This document shows, piece by piece, positions 9,001-17,496 of a stretch of DNA of 64,000 nucleotides. The stretch is taken from NCBI GenBank assembly GCA_031291035.1, contig JAISLI010000017.1, forward strand, positions 1-64,000. Direction: 5' to 3'. Source of the DNA: Desulfovibrio sp. GTDB lineage: Bacteria; Desulfobacterota; Desulfovibrionia; Desulfovibrionales; Desulfovibrionaceae. The stretch's first letter is position 1, and each line of letters starts with the position of its first letter. Below the pieces are notes generated by a model. The model did not search any database, had not been told where the DNA came from, and worked only from the letters and a program-made list of their open reading frames with translations. A program made the position numbers and the translations under genes.

Positions 9001-11637
9001 TCATGCGCTTTTCCCGTCCTGCCGGCAGGACTCCGGGGGCTCGCCGTAATAGGCCTTGCGATACAATTCCTTCAGTTCGGAAATGAGCGGATAGCGCGGA
9101 CTGGAACCCGTGCACTGGTCATCAAATGCCTGCTCGGCAAGCGTGTCAAGCTTTTGCAGAAATTCCGCTTCCGCAATGCCCGCCTCCCGCAGGGAAACGG
9201 GAATGTCCAGGTCGCGTTTGAGAGACTCGATGGCCCGCACCAGACGCGCCGTTTTTTTCGCTCGCGCCAAGGGCGAATCGCCCTCCACGTCGTCGGCCAG
9301 ATGCAGCAGGTCGGCGATGCGGGCATAACGGCCCTTGACCCAGGGATACTTGTACTGGGGCAGCATGCCCTGTTTTGTCGGCACGTCTGTGGCGTTGTAT
9401 TCTATGACGTAGGAAAGCATCATGGCGTTGGCAAGCCCGTGGGGCAGATGAAAAAAAGAACCCAGCGCGTGCGCGAGGGAATGGCAGACGCCCAGAAAGG
9501 CGTTGGCGAACGCCATGCCGGCGATGGTGGCCGCATAATGAATCTTCTCGCGCGGAACGAAGCGGTCTTCCCCACCCCCGTAAGAGCGGCGAAGGTATTT
9601 GAATATGAGGCGGATGGCCTCCAGGGCGGGCGCGTCGGAAAAGTTTGTGGCCAGCGTGGAGGTGTATGCCTCCAAGGCATGGGTGAGTACGTCAAGCCCG
9701 GCATTGGCAATGAGGGAGCGCGGCAGATCCAGCACAAACTCGGGGTCGACAATCGCCATGTCCGGCGTGAGCGAATAGTCGGCCACAGGATATTTGACGC
9801 CTGTCCGGTCGTCGGTGATGACGGCGAAAGGGGTTACTTCCGAGCCCGTGCCGGAGGTGGTGGGCACAGCCACCATTACGGCCTTTCTGCCCAAGGCGGG
9901 GAATGAGGCCACGCGTTTGCGTATGTCCATGAAGCGCAGGGCGATGTCGTCAAAACGGATGTCCGGCGCCTCATACAACAGCCAGATAATTTTGGCCGCG
10001 TCCATGGGAGAACCGCCGCCCAGAGCGATGAACATGTCCGGTTTGAAATCGTTGACCATGTCCAGCGCCCGGCTGACGGCGGCCATGTCGGGATCCGGCA
10101 GAACGCCCGAGAAAACACGGAATTCCATGCCCATGTCCTCCAGAACTTCAACGACTTTCCGGACATGCCCGAGTTGTTCCATGGTGTTGTCCGTCACGAT
10201 GACAGCTCTGTTTTTATCGCGAAATTCCTCCAGTGCCGGACGCAGGGCGCCCTGTTTGTAATAGATTTTGGGCGGCACGCGGAACCAGAGCATATTTTCG
10301 CGGCGGCAGGCAACCGTTTTGATGTTCATGAGATGCTTCACTCCGATGTTTTCGCTGACGGAGTTGCCTCCCCAACTGCCGCATCCCAGGGTGAGCGACG
10401 GCGCGATGCGAAAATTGTACACATCCCCGATGGCTCCTTGGGAAGCCGGCATATTGATCAGCACCCGGCCGGTGGACACCGTGTTCTGGAAGAGTTCCAC
10501 ATGCCGCGTGTTTGTCTCGCGCGTATAGAGCACGGCGGTATGCCCGGCTCCGGCCAGAAGCACCAGACGCTGCGCCATTTCAACGGCTGAGGCGAAATCC
10601 GGCGCGCGATAGAAACCCAGAACAGGAGACAGCTTTTCATGGGCAAAGGGGTCGTCCGCCTTGATTTCCCCGCGTTCGGCAAGCAGCACGCGCGTGCCCT
10701 CCGGCACGGCAATGCCCGCCATCGCGGCGATGCGCGCGGCGGATTGTCCCACAATGGCGCTGTTGAGACCGCCGTTTTTGAATATAACGCCGACCAGCGC
10801 CCCGGCTTGCTCTTTGTCGGCAAAAAAAGCGCCGCGTCTGAGAAATTCCTCCCGGACGGCCTCGGCAATGGCGGTTTCGACCACAACCGTCTGCTCCGAG
10901 GCGCATATCAGGCCGTTATCAAATGTTTTGCTGAGCAGAATGGAATTCACCGCCATTTTGACGTCGGCGGTGGCGTCAATCACCACCGGCGTGTTGCCGG
11001 CGCCAACGCCTATGGCCGGCGTGCCGGAGCTGTACGCCGCATGCACCATGCCCGGCCCGCCCGTTGCCAGAACGAGGCTGACGCGTCTGTGCCCCATGAG
11101 AGCCTGCGTCATCTCCACAGAAGGATTCTCCAGGCAGGCGATAATGCCCTCCGGCGCCCCCGCCGCGACAGCCGCCTCATGAATGACGCCGGCGGCGGCG
11201 GCGGTGGAGGCTCCGGCCCGCGGATGCGGCGAAAAAATAATGCCGTTGCGGGTTTTCAGACACAGCAGAGCCTTGAAAATGGCGGTCGAGGTGGGGTTTG
11301 TGGTGGGCACGATGCCGGCCACAATGCCAAGAGGCGCGGCAATTTCCCGATAGCCGTCCACCGGGTCATCGGTGATGATGCCGCAGGTTCTGGCGTTCTT
11401 GTATTTGTTGTAAATAAATTCGGAAGCGAAGTGATTTTTGATGACCTTGTCTTCCAGAATGCCCATGCCGGTTTCCTCCACCGCCATCTTCGCCAGAGCA
11501 ATGCGTTTGGCGGTGGCGGCGGTGGCGGCATGGTGAAAAATGGCGTCCACCTGATCCTGAGTGTATGAGGCAAAACGCCGCTGGGCATTATAGACGCGTT
11601 CGACGATTGTCTCCAGCGATTGTGTTTCCGTTGCCAT
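9001..11637 (-). CDS. adhE: Bifunctional acetaldehyde-CoA/alcohol dehydrogenase AdhE
   Basis: An 878-residue AdhE that reduces acetyl-CoA to acetaldehyde and then ethanol using NADH, or runs in reverse for ethanol oxidation. The N-terminal aldehyde dehydrogenase half has the catalytic Cys in NGLICASEQ (near residue 245). The linker contains the glycine-rich GCGSWGGNSVSENIG. The C-terminal iron-dependent alcohol dehydrogenase half has GGGSPMDAAKIIW and the His ligands in CHSLAHALGSFFHLPHG. Length is normal (about 870-890). The start at 11637 (MATETQSLE) was chosen because the 56 residues an upstream start would add do not resemble the family. It lies about 50 nt after dapL on the same strand. 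Confidence 0.95.
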   Translation of the reverse strand: MATETQSLETIVERVYNAQRRFASYTQDQVDAIFHHAATAATAKRIALAKMAVEETGMGILEDKVIKNHFASEFIYNKYKNARTCGIITDDPVDGYREIAAPLGIVAGIVPTTNPTSTAIFKALLCLKTRNGIIFSPHPRAGASTAAAAGVIHEAAVAAGAPEGIIACLENPSVEMTQALMGHRRVSLVLATGGPGMVHAAYSSGTPAIGVGAGNTPVVIDATADVKMAVNSILLSKTFDNGLICASEQTVVVETAIAEAVREEFLRRGAFFADKEQAGALVGVIFKNGGLNSAIVGQSAARIAAMAGIAVPEGTRVLLAERGEIKADDPFAHEKLSPVLGFYRAPDFASAVEMAQRLVLLAGAGHTAVLYTRETNTRHVELFQNTVSTGRVLINMPASQGAIGDVYNFRIAPSLTLGCGSWGGNSVSENIGVKHLMNIKTVACRRENMLWFRVPPKIYYKQGALRPALEEFRDKNRAVIVTDNTMEQLGHVRKVVEVLEDMGMEFRVFSGVLPDPDMAAVSRALDMVNDFKPDMFIALGGGSPMDAAKIIWLLYEAPDIRFDDIALRFMDIRKRVASFPALGRKAVMVAVPTTSGTGSEVTPFAVITDDRTGVKYPVADYSLTPDMAIVDPEFVLDLPRSLIANAGLDVLTHALEAYTSTLATNFSDAPALEAIRLIFKYLRRSYGGGEDRFVPREKIHYAATIAGMAFANAFLGVCHSLAHALGSFFHLPHGLANAMMLSYVIEYNATDVPTKQGMLPQYKYPWVKGRYARIADLLHLADDVEGDSPLARAKKTARLVRAIESLKRDLDIPVSLREAGIAEAEFLQKLDTLAEQAFDDQCTGSSPRYPLISELKELYRKAYYGEPPESCRQDGKSA

Positions 11638-11690
11638 AAATCTTGCCCGCCTGTTTCGTGAGGGGTTGTTTTGTACGGCAGAGCCGGTTT

Positions 11691-12917
11691 TCAGCATTGC
11701 TCCTGAAGACGGACAATGGCCTCTCTGGTGTCTTCGGGGGTTCCAAATGCCGTCAGGCGCACATATCCCTCCCCGCTCGCGCCGAACCCCGCGCCCGGCG
11801 TACATACCAGCGCGGCGGAATGCAGAAGGCGGTCAAAAAAACTCCAGGAGTCCGTCTCCTTGGGAACGCCCACCCAGATATACGGGGCGTTCACGCCGCC
11901 GTAAATCTCCAGCCCCATCTTTTTCACCGCGTCGCCGAGCAGTGCCGCATTATGCAGATACCCTTCAATGACCTCCCGCGTCTGCCTTTTCCCTTCCGCG
12001 CTGTACACGGCCTCGGCGGCTCGCTGTACAATATAGGGGCAACCGTTGTACTTGGTGCACTGACGACGGTTCCACAGGCCGTTCAGGCCGACTTTGCCGC
12101 CCCTGCCGTCGTCGATGCGCAGTCCTTTGGGCACAACGGCATACGCGCAACGCAGTCCGGTAAAGCCGGCCGTTTTGGAAAAACTGCGAAATTCCACAGC
12201 CACTTCGGCGGCTCCGTCCAGTTCATAAATGCTGTGGGGAATGCCGGGATCCTGAATATAGGCCTCGTAAGCCGAGTCGTACAGAATTACGCAGCCTTCG
12301 CGTCCGGCATAATCCACCCATCCTTGCAGAGCTGAGCGGGAAAGCACTGTGCCCGTGGGGTTGTTGGGGTAACACAGGTAAATTATGTCCGGCCGCGTCC
12401 CGGGAAAATCCGGCACAAAATCATTTTCCCTGACGCAGGGGAGATAAACAATGCGTTGCCAACGCCCTCCAGAATACGTTCCGGCGCGTCCGGTCATCAC
12501 GTTGGAATCCACATATACGGGATACACCGGATCCGTCACCGCCACAATGCTGTCTTTGGCGAAAAGTTCCTGAAAATTGCCGACATCGCATTTGGCGCCG
12601 TCGCTCACAAATATCTCGTCCGGGGCCACATCCACGCCGCGCGGCCTGTAATCGTGTTCCACAACAGCTTCACGCAAAAAGGCATATCCCTGCTCCGGCC
12701 CGTAACCGCGAAAATGAGCCGCTTCGCCCATTTCCTCCACCGCCCTGCGCAGGGCGGCCGTGACCGCCGGCACAAGCGGCCGCGTCACATCGCCGATGCC
12801 GAGGCTGATCACTCTCCTGTCCGGGTCGGATTCCTTGAAGACCGCGACCTTGCGGGCAATTTCCGCGAACAGGTAATTGCTCCGGAGCGCGAGAAAATTG
12901 TCGTTGACTGTTGCCAT
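11691..12917 (-). CDS. dapL: LL-diaminopimelate aminotransferase
   Basis: A 408-residue class I/II PLP aminotransferase. The N-terminus ([20 protein letters not shown]) and the [11 protein letters not shown] motif are characteristic of DapL, which converts tetrahydrodipicolinate directly to LL-diaminopimelate. The PLP lysine sits in [17 protein letters not shown], and the nucleotide-binding Asp/Tyr region is [10 protein letters not shown]. Start ATG at 12915-12917 follows AGGGAG. It is 7 nt after dapF, the next enzyme of the lysine and peptidoglycan pathway. The DapL route is typical of Desulfovibrio-type bacteria, plants and chlamydiae and replaces dapC/dapD/dapE. Confidence 0.95.
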   Translation of the reverse strand: MATVNDNFLALRSNYLFAEIARKVAVFKESDPDRRVISLGIGDVTRPLVPAVTAALRRAVEEMGEAAHFRGYGPEQGYAFLREAVVEHDYRPRGVDVAPDEIFVSDGAKCDVGNFQELFAKDSIVAVTDPVYPVYVDSNVMTGRAGTYSGGRWQRIVYLPCVRENDFVPDFPGTRPDIIYLCYPNNPTGTVLSRSALQGWVDYAGREGCVILYDSAYEAYIQDPGIPHSIYELDGAAEVAVEFRSFSKTAGFTGLRCAYAVVPKGLRIDDGRGGKVGLNGLWNRRQCTKYNGCPYIVQRAAEAVYSAEGKRQTREVIEGYLHNAALLGDAVKKMGLEIYGGVNAPYIWVGVPKETDSWSFFDRLLHSAALVCTPGAGFGASGEGYVRLTAFGTPEDTREAIVRLQEQC

Positions 12918-12924
12918 ATCTCCC

Positions 12925-13788
12925 TCACACCATAAAATACACGCCGTCAAAAACATCGGCGGCGGCGCCGGTCATATATACATGGCCATCGCTTTCGTTC
13001 CAGTTGACGTGCAGAATTCCGCCCTTCAACTCCACATCCACGTCCCGACAGGTATGTCCGTGCAGGGCGGACGCCACAACCGCGGCGCAGGTGCCGGTGC
13101 CGCAGGCAAGCGTTTCCCCCGCGCCCCGCTCCCAGACGCGCATGCGGATTTTCGCCGGTGAGACAACATTCACAAATTCCGTATTGACGCGTTGCGGAAA
13201 ATACGGATGATGCTCAAAAAGCGGCCCGATACGCGGCAAATCAATATCGTCGATATCCCCGGCAAACACCACGGCGTGAGGATTGCCCATGGACACCGCG
13301 GTAACCGCATATTCGCGTCCGTCGATTTCCAGCGGCATCCCGACAACGCGGCCGTTTTTGTGAAGATTTTCCGGTGCGGCGACAGGTATGCGCTCAGGGG
13401 CCAGTTCCGGCTCGCCCATATCGACGGTGGCGCCCGTCACTTCGCCGCCTTCTCTGCGCAATCGGACGATTTTTATGCCGGCGTCCGTTTCCACACGAAT
13501 ACTGTCTTTGGACACAAGACCACGGTCACGCGCGTACTTCCCCACGCAACGTATGGCATTGCCGCACATTTGCGCTTCCGTGCCGTCCGCGTTGAACATG
13601 CGCATACGAACATCGGCCACGCCTGACGGCAGAATCAGAACGAGACCGTCAGATCCCACGCCGAAATGCCGGTCGCTTATCCTCGGCGCCAGATATTCCG
13701 GATTGTCCACCCGTTCCTCAAAGCAGTTGATGTATACATAATCGTTGCCGGTGCCCTGCATTTTGGCGAAGCGCAACCCTTTTCGCAT
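12925..13788 (-). CDS. dapF: Diaminopimelate epimerase
   Basis: A 287-residue cofactor-independent epimerase that converts LL- to meso-diaminopimelate. The N-terminal [15 protein letters not shown], the first catalytic Cys region ([17 protein letters not shown]) and the second ([14 protein letters not shown]) are all present, giving the Cys pair that acts as base and acid. Start ATG at 13788 was preferred because [17 protein letters not shown] matches the family N-terminus; an upstream ATG would add 16 residues. It is the first gene of dapF-dapL and may lead the whole minus-strand block to ribE. Confidence 0.95.
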   Translation of the reverse strand: MRKGLRFAKMQGTGNDYVYINCFEERVDNPEYLAPRISDRHFGVGSDGLVLILPSGVADVRMRMFNADGTEAQMCGNAIRCVGKYARDRGLVSKDSIRVETDAGIKIVRLRREGGEVTGATVDMGEPELAPERIPVAAPENLHKNGRVVGMPLEIDGREYAVTAVSMGNPHAVVFAGDIDDIDLPRIGPLFEHHPYFPQRVNTEFVNVVSPAKIRMRVWERGAGETLACGTGTCAAVVASALHGHTCRDVDVELKGGILHVNWNESDGHVYMTGAAADVFDGVYFMV

Positions 13789-13937
13789 AACGTCTCCATT
13801 TCCCGCGTCTTGTTGAAAGCGCAGACAAATTCGCAAGATAGTATGCCTTGATTATATCATATCCTGTATCAATAATCCCAACAGCGCAAAATGTAAAGAA
13901 CGCCGCCGGCGAATCAGCGATTCCTTTGCTCCCCCGA

Positions 13938-14000
13938 TTAAACCTTGCCGTCAAAATCAACCTTCTTCTCATTACTGACTTTCTTCGCTACCGTGCCCAT
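13938..14000 (-). CDS. Possible 20-residue small ORF with strong ribosome site
   Basis: On the minus strand an ATG at 13998-14000 is preceded by AAGGAGG at a 5-nt spacing and encodes MGTVAKKVSNEKKVDFDGKV followed by TAA. The peptide is very short, basic and unknown to me. The same frame is open further upstream into an IS630 relic, so it could equally be the tail of a gene cut by that element. Only the Shine-Dalgarno match supports it. Confidence 0.25.
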   Translation of the reverse strand: MGTVAKKVSNEKKVDFDGKV

Positions 14001-14068
14001 GTTGGCCTCCTTCGCCACGGCTTGAGGCTTTGCCTCGTTTTGCACTCCCACCTGCGGAGTACTTGTCT

Positions 14069-14229
14069 TTTGAATCCTGTTGAGGAGATGTGGAGCAAGG
14101 TAAAAACAAAGGGCAAGGGATGGGGATACCCTTTTTCCGGCAGTCAAGGAATCTTTCGAATGCATAACGCCTTCAAATGCGCGGGGGTGGTTTGAACGCT
14201 GTGGATACTTTCAATAGCAAAATGCTCTA
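14069..14229 (+). mobile_element. IS630-family relic (3' end of transposase plus right end)
   Basis: The plus strand encodes LNPVEEMWSKVK, the conserved region holding the last catalytic Glu of IS630 DDE transposases. After a frame change it encodes ITPSNARGWFERCGYFQ, which matches the usual C-terminus of the family and the copy at 15572-15983. The segment ends in a degenerate right inverted repeat (GCAAAATGCTCTA). There is no N-terminal part and the frame is broken, so it is a dead fragment. The rest of 13789-14068 shows no gene apart from the weak small ORF. Confidence 0.7.
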
Positions 14230-14269
14230 GAAATAAAACAAGACCACACCACCGTCGTAGTCGCGGGAA

Positions 14270-14692
14270 TCACTCTTTCACGACAATCCGTCGTGCGGCG
14301 CGTTCGGCCGGTGGAACATCCTTCTCCCAGAGGCGACGGTACGCGAATCTGAGTTCATCTTCTCCGGCAACGCGCGCCCTGAAACGCCAGACATGCACGC
14401 CGCCGGCCCCGACGCCGCTGATCCTGTCCGGCAGATATTCTCTTTCGCCCAGTTGTTCCAGGAAGCGCGGAAGATGTTCTATTACCCAGATGAACCCTGT
14501 ACTCGGGTTGCCGGGCAGCCGGATCTCGAACGCCTGCCCGACCGTGACCTTCAGGACGGAATCTGTTTCTCCGGCGCAGGGCTGCCCGATATGGCCCGCG
14601 GGAGGGAAAGCCGCCAGGAAAAGCATGAACGGAAGCGTGAAAAACAGGGGGAGCGGGCGCATCGACTTGCCGCGCAAAAAAAGATTCATCAA
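14270..14692 (-). CDS. Chagasin-family (I42) cysteine peptidase inhibitor, secreted
   Basis: A 140-residue protein with a basic start and a hydrophobic signal segment (LPLFFTLPFMLFLAAF) at about residues 13-30, so it is exported. The three inhibitor loops of chagasin-like proteins can be seen: NPSTGF (the NPTTG loop), the glycine-rich GVGAGGVHVWRF segment, and YRRLWEK in place of the usual RPW/F loop. Chagasins block papain-like cysteine peptidases. No such peptidase gene is in the window, so the target is unknown. It stands alone between IS relics and the RRM gene. The start could be either Met of the MM pair. Confidence 0.8.
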   Translation of the reverse strand: MMNLFLRGKSMRPLPLFFTLPFMLFLAAFPPAGHIGQPCAGETDSVLKVTVGQAFEIRLPGNPSTGFIWVIEHLPRFLEQLGEREYLPDRISGVGAGGVHVWRFRARVAGEDELRFAYRRLWEKDVPPAERAARRIVVKE

Positions 14693-14798
14693 AATTTCCT
14701 TATCCGCGCCCCGCCGCGGCCAATGCGCATATCAACAAAAAAAGCGGCGTGGGCCGGATTCAGTCCCGCCCACGCCGTTGAAACGGTTATTGCGATGT

Positions 14799-15053
14799 TT
14801 ATCGCTGAACGCGCGGCCGTGACTCGTTGACACGCAGGGCGCGGCCTTCAAAATCCTTGCCGTTCAGCGAGGCAATGGCATTTTCGGCATCGGCGGCTTC
14901 CATTTCAACAAAGCCGAAACCGCGCGAACGACCGGTATCGCGGTCCGACATAACTCTGGCTGAAACAACCTCGCCAAAGCTGGAGAACAGGGATTTCAGG
15001 CTGAACTGATCGGCGGAAAAAGGCAGATTGCCTACGTACATGGACATTGTCAT
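14799..15053 (-). CDS. Small RRM-type RNA-binding protein
   Basis: An 84-residue single RNA recognition motif protein. RNP2 is MYVGNLPF near residues 5-12, and RNP1 is RGFGFVEM near 45-52, with the aromatic residues that stack on RNA bases. Similar short RRM proteins occur in cyanobacteria (Rbp family) and in many delta-type proteobacteria, often cold-responsive. ATG at 15053 is preceded by AAGGAG at 7 nt; a longer frame would only add residues unlike the family. The C-terminus is short and basic (NESRPRVQR) without a Gly-rich tail. Confidence 0.93.
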   Translation of the reverse strand: MTMSMYVGNLPFSADQFSLKSLFSSFGEVVSARVMSDRDTGRSRGFGFVEMEAADAENAIASLNGKDFEGRALRVNESRPRVQR

Positions 15054-15192
15054 GAGACAGCTCCTTGGTTGCGGGTAAGGTAGATTACAAAAAGGAGCCA
15101 AGCACACGCAAAGTCAATTTTGATAAAGTACAACCCGATTGATGATTTGTTCAGTTTACGCAAGGCCGGCAATTCCGTCAAGACTTATTATG

Positions 15193-15229
15193 ACTTATGT
15201 CGCGAGCAGATGATATGCCCGAAATAAGT
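15193..15229. repeat. Hairpin repeat, copy A (conserved core, arms ACTTAT/ATAAGT)
   Basis: A core that begins GTCGCGAGC and ends ATGATATGCCCGA is flanked by ACTTAT on the left and its complement ATAAGT on the right. A second copy at 49457-49496 shares 22 of 24 core bases but has different arms (CTATCT and AGATAG) that are again complementary. This copy lies about 50 nt before the ISNCY-like transposase start and may be a sub-terminal part of that element. Confidence 0.55.
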
Positions 15230-15250
15230 AGCAGATGAAATGACCGATGA

Positions 15251-15274
15251 GGAACCTCGAAATAAGGAGGTTCC
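15251..15274 (+). promoter_or_regulatory. Hairpin covering the ribosome site of the ISNCY-like transposase
   Basis: GGAACCTC at 15251-15258 is perfectly complementary to GAGGTTCC at 15267-15274. The second arm overlaps the AAGGAGG ribosome site in front of ATG 15278. Many IS elements hide the transposase ribosome site this way to stop translation from read-through transcripts; that role is inferred here. Confidence 0.5.
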
Positions 15275-15277
15275 CCC

Positions 15278-15574
15278 ATGAAGCCGAAAGCGGAATTTCA
15301 TGAGGTCATAAAAATGAAATTTTTTGAGGTAAACAGCAGGTTCAGCCGCAGAGAACTGAGTACCGGAGAGGCAGCGGAAATTTTGGGTGTCTCGGTCAGC
15401 ACCTTTTTCCGTAAGCGCACGCGCTTTGCCGAGGAGGACGAAGCCGGGCTTGTGGACCGCCGCATCGGCAGGATGAGCGCCAAAAGAGTGCCGGCGGACG
15501 AGGCCATGCGCGTCATTGCCCTGTTTGAAACGCAGTATTACGATTTTACTGTGAAGCATTTCCATGAAAACTAG
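15278..15574 (+). pseudogene. ISNCY-like transposase, N-terminal fragment truncated by an IS630-type insertion
   Basis: 98 codons remain, with an AAGGAGG ribosome site. Residues about 25-55 form a helix-turn-helix (LSTGEAAEILGVSVSTFFRK), followed by GLVDRRIGRMSAKRVP and YYDFTVKHFHEN, features I associate with the N-terminus of ISNCY-family transposases. At HFHEN the reading stops because the TAG of the inserted element's terminal repeat supplies the stop codon. The catalytic domain is absent and is not found beyond the insertion, so the gene is dead. Confidence 0.65.
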
Positions 15575-15983
15575 AGCGTTTTAACTTTCATTACCATTCT
15601 TTCGTCAGTCCGGATTGACGGAACAACAGAAAGCGTTCTTTTTGACGGCGCTGTGGATCGCAAGATGTTTGACGAGTATATCAAAGAAATTTCGGCGCCG
15701 TGGTTGAGCCGGGGCGGGCGATATCGTGGTTGACAATTTGAGGGCACACAAATATGTTCAGTCCTGCCACGCGGAGGTGAAATTTCTTCCCGCGTACAGC
15801 CCCGACTTGAATCCCATTGAAAAGATGTGGAGTAAAGTAAAACAAATTCCGCGCGGTCTGAAGCCGCGACAAACGAAGAGCTGCATTGCTCCACAGGCAC
15901 AGCCCCGGGCATGGTCACCGCGACCGATGCCGGGGGCTGGTTTAAATCAGCTGGATATATAAATTGAAAGTTAAAACGCTCTA
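15572..15983. mobile_element. IS630-derived 412-bp element with perfect 19-bp terminal inverted repeats
   Basis: The left end TAGAGCGTTTTAACTTTCA (15572-15590) is the exact reverse complement of the right end at 15965-15983. Both ends carry the TA expected from the TA target of IS630/Tc1-type elements. The interior holds only the C-terminal third of a transposase, so this is an internally deleted, non-autonomous element. It is inserted in an ISNCY-like gene on the left and abuts a truncated AT-rich reading frame on the right. The same left end recurs at 24874. Confidence 0.88.
15593..15967 (+). pseudogene. IS630 transposase remnant (C-terminal DDE region, frameshifted)
   Basis: Short pieces in changing frames encode IRIDGTTESVLFDGAVDRK, then VDNLRAHK, then FLPAYSPDLNPIEKMWSKVK, and finally ATDAGGWFKSAGYIN before a stop that overlaps the right inverted repeat. 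The second Asp region (VDN) and the final catalytic Glu (NPIEKMW) are recognisable. The first Asp and the DNA-binding domain are missing. The copy cannot encode an active enzyme but could be mobilised by a related IS630. Confidence 0.75.
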
Positions 15984-15985
15984 AT

Positions 15986-16141
15986 TCAATAAATGAAATT
16001 CTATATACTGTAGACAAATTGTTTTGGCTTATTGGAAGTGGCAATTTTTATAAATCAGACATTACTATAGATATTGATAAAAATGAATTCATAGAACACA
16101 TCAAAAAGAATGTCAGAAAGTGCAACATGAAAACCACATGA
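15986..16141 (+). pseudogene. Truncated 3' end of an AT-rich gene, fused to the exonuclease by ATGA overlap
   Basis: Immediately right of the IS630 element a reading frame without a start codon encodes about 51 residues (including LYTVDKLFWLIGSGNFYKSD and IDIDKNEFIEHIKKN) and ends TGA at 16139-16141. The DNA is far more AT-rich than its neighbours, which suggests a transferred gene. Its stop overlaps the exonuclease start as ATGA, the usual sign of an operon. The 5' part was probably lost when the IS element inserted. I do not recognise the family. Confidence 0.45.
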
Positions 16142-16698
16142 CGGTCACCATTGTCCTTGACTTTGAAACCGCCGGCAACAGCCCGGCCAGCGCCTGCGCC
16201 TTGGGCATGGCCCGCGTTGAGGGCGACCGCATTGCCGACGTGTTCTACAGCCTGATCCGCCCGCCCCGCGAGTGCGCATTGCCTGCCGGGGGAGATGTGG
16301 ACGAGCGGGTGGCGGAATTGACGTACACATGGGTACACGGCCTGCGTTGGACGGATGTGCGGGATGCGCCAGATTTCGCGCATGTCTGGCGGTCCGCCCG
16401 GGGCATCACGGACGGCGCGCACTGCTTTGCGGCCCACAACGCGGCCTTTGACCGCGGCGTACTGCGCGCCTGCTGCGCGGCAGCCGGGCTGCCCGGACCC
16501 AAGATGCCCTGGCTCTGCACGCTCAGGGGCGCCCGCCGGTCATTGAATCTGCCCTCGCACAGGCTTGATGCCGTGTGCGCGCACCTTGGCATCGAGCTTG
16601 AACACCACCACGCCGGCTCAGACGCCCTGGCCGCCGCCAAAGTGCTGCTGCGCCTGCGCGAAACTGGCATGGACGACGCGACCATGCGCCTGGAATAG
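16138..16698 (+). CDS. DnaQ-like 3'-5' exonuclease (DEDDh family)
   Basis: A 186-residue exonuclease of the RNase T/DNA polymerase III epsilon superfamily. Motif I is VLDFETAG (near residue 6-13), motif II is [12 protein letters not shown] (near 98), and motif III is [11 protein letters not shown] (near 160), with the His and Asp of the DEDDh type. It could act in proofreading or in DNA or RNA trimming, but the free-standing form has no fixed role. ATG at 16138 was preferred to an ATG at 16120 because it overlaps the stop of the preceding truncated frame. The stop codon TAG is the first three bases of a repeat element. Confidence 0.85.
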   Translation: MTVTIVLDFETAGNSPASACALGMARVEGDRIADVFYSLIRPPRECALPAGGDVDERVAELTYTWVHGLRWTDVRDAPDFAHVWRSARGITDGAHCFAAHNAAFDRGVLRACCAAAGLPGPKMPWLCTLRGARRSLNLPSHRLDAVCAHLGIELEHHHAGSDALAAAKVLLRLRETGMDDATMRLE

Positions 16699-16799
16699 AG
16701 CCGTTCACGAAGGATTTGCCGGAAAATTCTTGCCGCGAAACAGGAGCAGGCGGGTTTTGCCCGCCGCAAGCGAACTGTTTCAAGCGTTACTTGCTACAG
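16696..16799 (+). repeat. Intergenic repeat, copy 1 (starts at the exonuclease stop codon)
   Basis: This starts TAGAGCCGTTCACGAA, where TAG is the exonuclease stop. The section 16731-16793 is repeated with one mismatch at 17497-17559, on the other side of the toxin-antitoxin pair, and a diverged copy lies at 43571-43657. It contains a hairpin, GGCGGG and CCCGCC around a T-rich loop. Confidence 0.75.
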
Positions 16800-16862
16800 A
16801 TTCCGTTGCCGAAAATGCTTGAGGCCTGGGCACAGCATGGGGCTGAAGCGCGTGATGCTGGA

Positions 16863-17234
16863 TCACAGCTTGGGCAGCCCGCGCAGGTAGGCGCGCATAT
16901 CCTCCAAACGGCCTTCGGGGGAGGCAATCCAGGCCATGATGCGCTGATGCAGCGCATCGGGTTGCGCGCACAGGGAATGCCCGTTGATGCGCAGAAAGAC
17001 ATCGCAAGCGGCAAAGGCCGTCCGTTTGTTGCCGTCAACAAAGGGGTGGTTGATGAGCAAACTTTCCAGCAGGGCGGCCGCTTCTTCGATAATGTCGGCG
17101 TAGTATCCGCATTGGGGCCGGGAAACGGCGGCTTCCAGCGCCCCCATGTCCCGGATGCCCCGCGCTCCGCCGTAGCCTTCAATAAGGGTTTGGTGCAGGG
17201 CCAACACATCTGTGGCGGTCAGGTAATCCCTCAC
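16863..17234 (-). CDS. Death-on-curing (Doc) family toxin
   Basis: A 123-residue Fic-fold protein with the Doc signature HPFVDGNKRTAFAA (near residues 62-75). Doc toxins are kinases that phosphorylate elongation factor Tu and stop translation; the family's HxFx(D/N)xN(K)R core is intact here, so the toxin is probably active. The N-terminal YLTATDVLALHQTLIEGYGG is also typical. Its start overlaps the antitoxin stop by 4 nt (ATGA), the standard arrangement. The module is enclosed by 63-bp direct repeats. Confidence 0.92.
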   Translation of the reverse strand: MRDYLTATDVLALHQTLIEGYGGARGIRDMGALEAAVSRPQCGYYADIIEEAAALLESLLINHPFVDGNKRTAFAACDVFLRINGHSLCAQPDALHQRIMAWIASPEGRLEDMRAYLRGLPKL

Positions 17235-17476
17235 CTGGAGAGTTCCCGGTACAGGCTGTCATACCGGGCCATGCTGAGCCTGAGGGCCCGCATGACCCGA
17301 TTCCGGGGGGCGAGTCCCTGCCTGCGCTCAATATAATCCCGCAGGGCCTCGTCAACAAGGGTCTGGAGAGGTCTACCCTCCGCGCCCGCGAGGGAACGCA
17401 GGGCTTCCAGCACAGCGGGATCCGCCCGGGTGGCGAATTTTACCTTTCTCGGCGTTTCAGAGCTTGTTTGCATCAT
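17231..17476 (-). CDS. Antitoxin partner of Doc (ribbon-helix-helix-like)
   Basis: An 81-residue basic protein directly upstream of doc. Residues about 10-50 (VKFATRADPAVLEALRSLAG, then LQTLVDEALRDYIERR) fit a ribbon-helix-helix DNA-binding domain, which would make it the autorepressor and antitoxin. It is not a Phd-type antitoxin, although RHH antitoxins beside Doc toxins are known. The start is either Met of an MM pair. Assignment rests mainly on position and the 4-nt overlap. Confidence 0.8.
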   Translation of the reverse strand: MMQTSSETPRKVKFATRADPAVLEALRSLAGAEGRPLQTLVDEALRDYIERRQGLAPRNRVMRALRLSMARYDSLYRELSR

Positions 17477-17496
17477 TCATCCTCTTCGGCCCTCAG

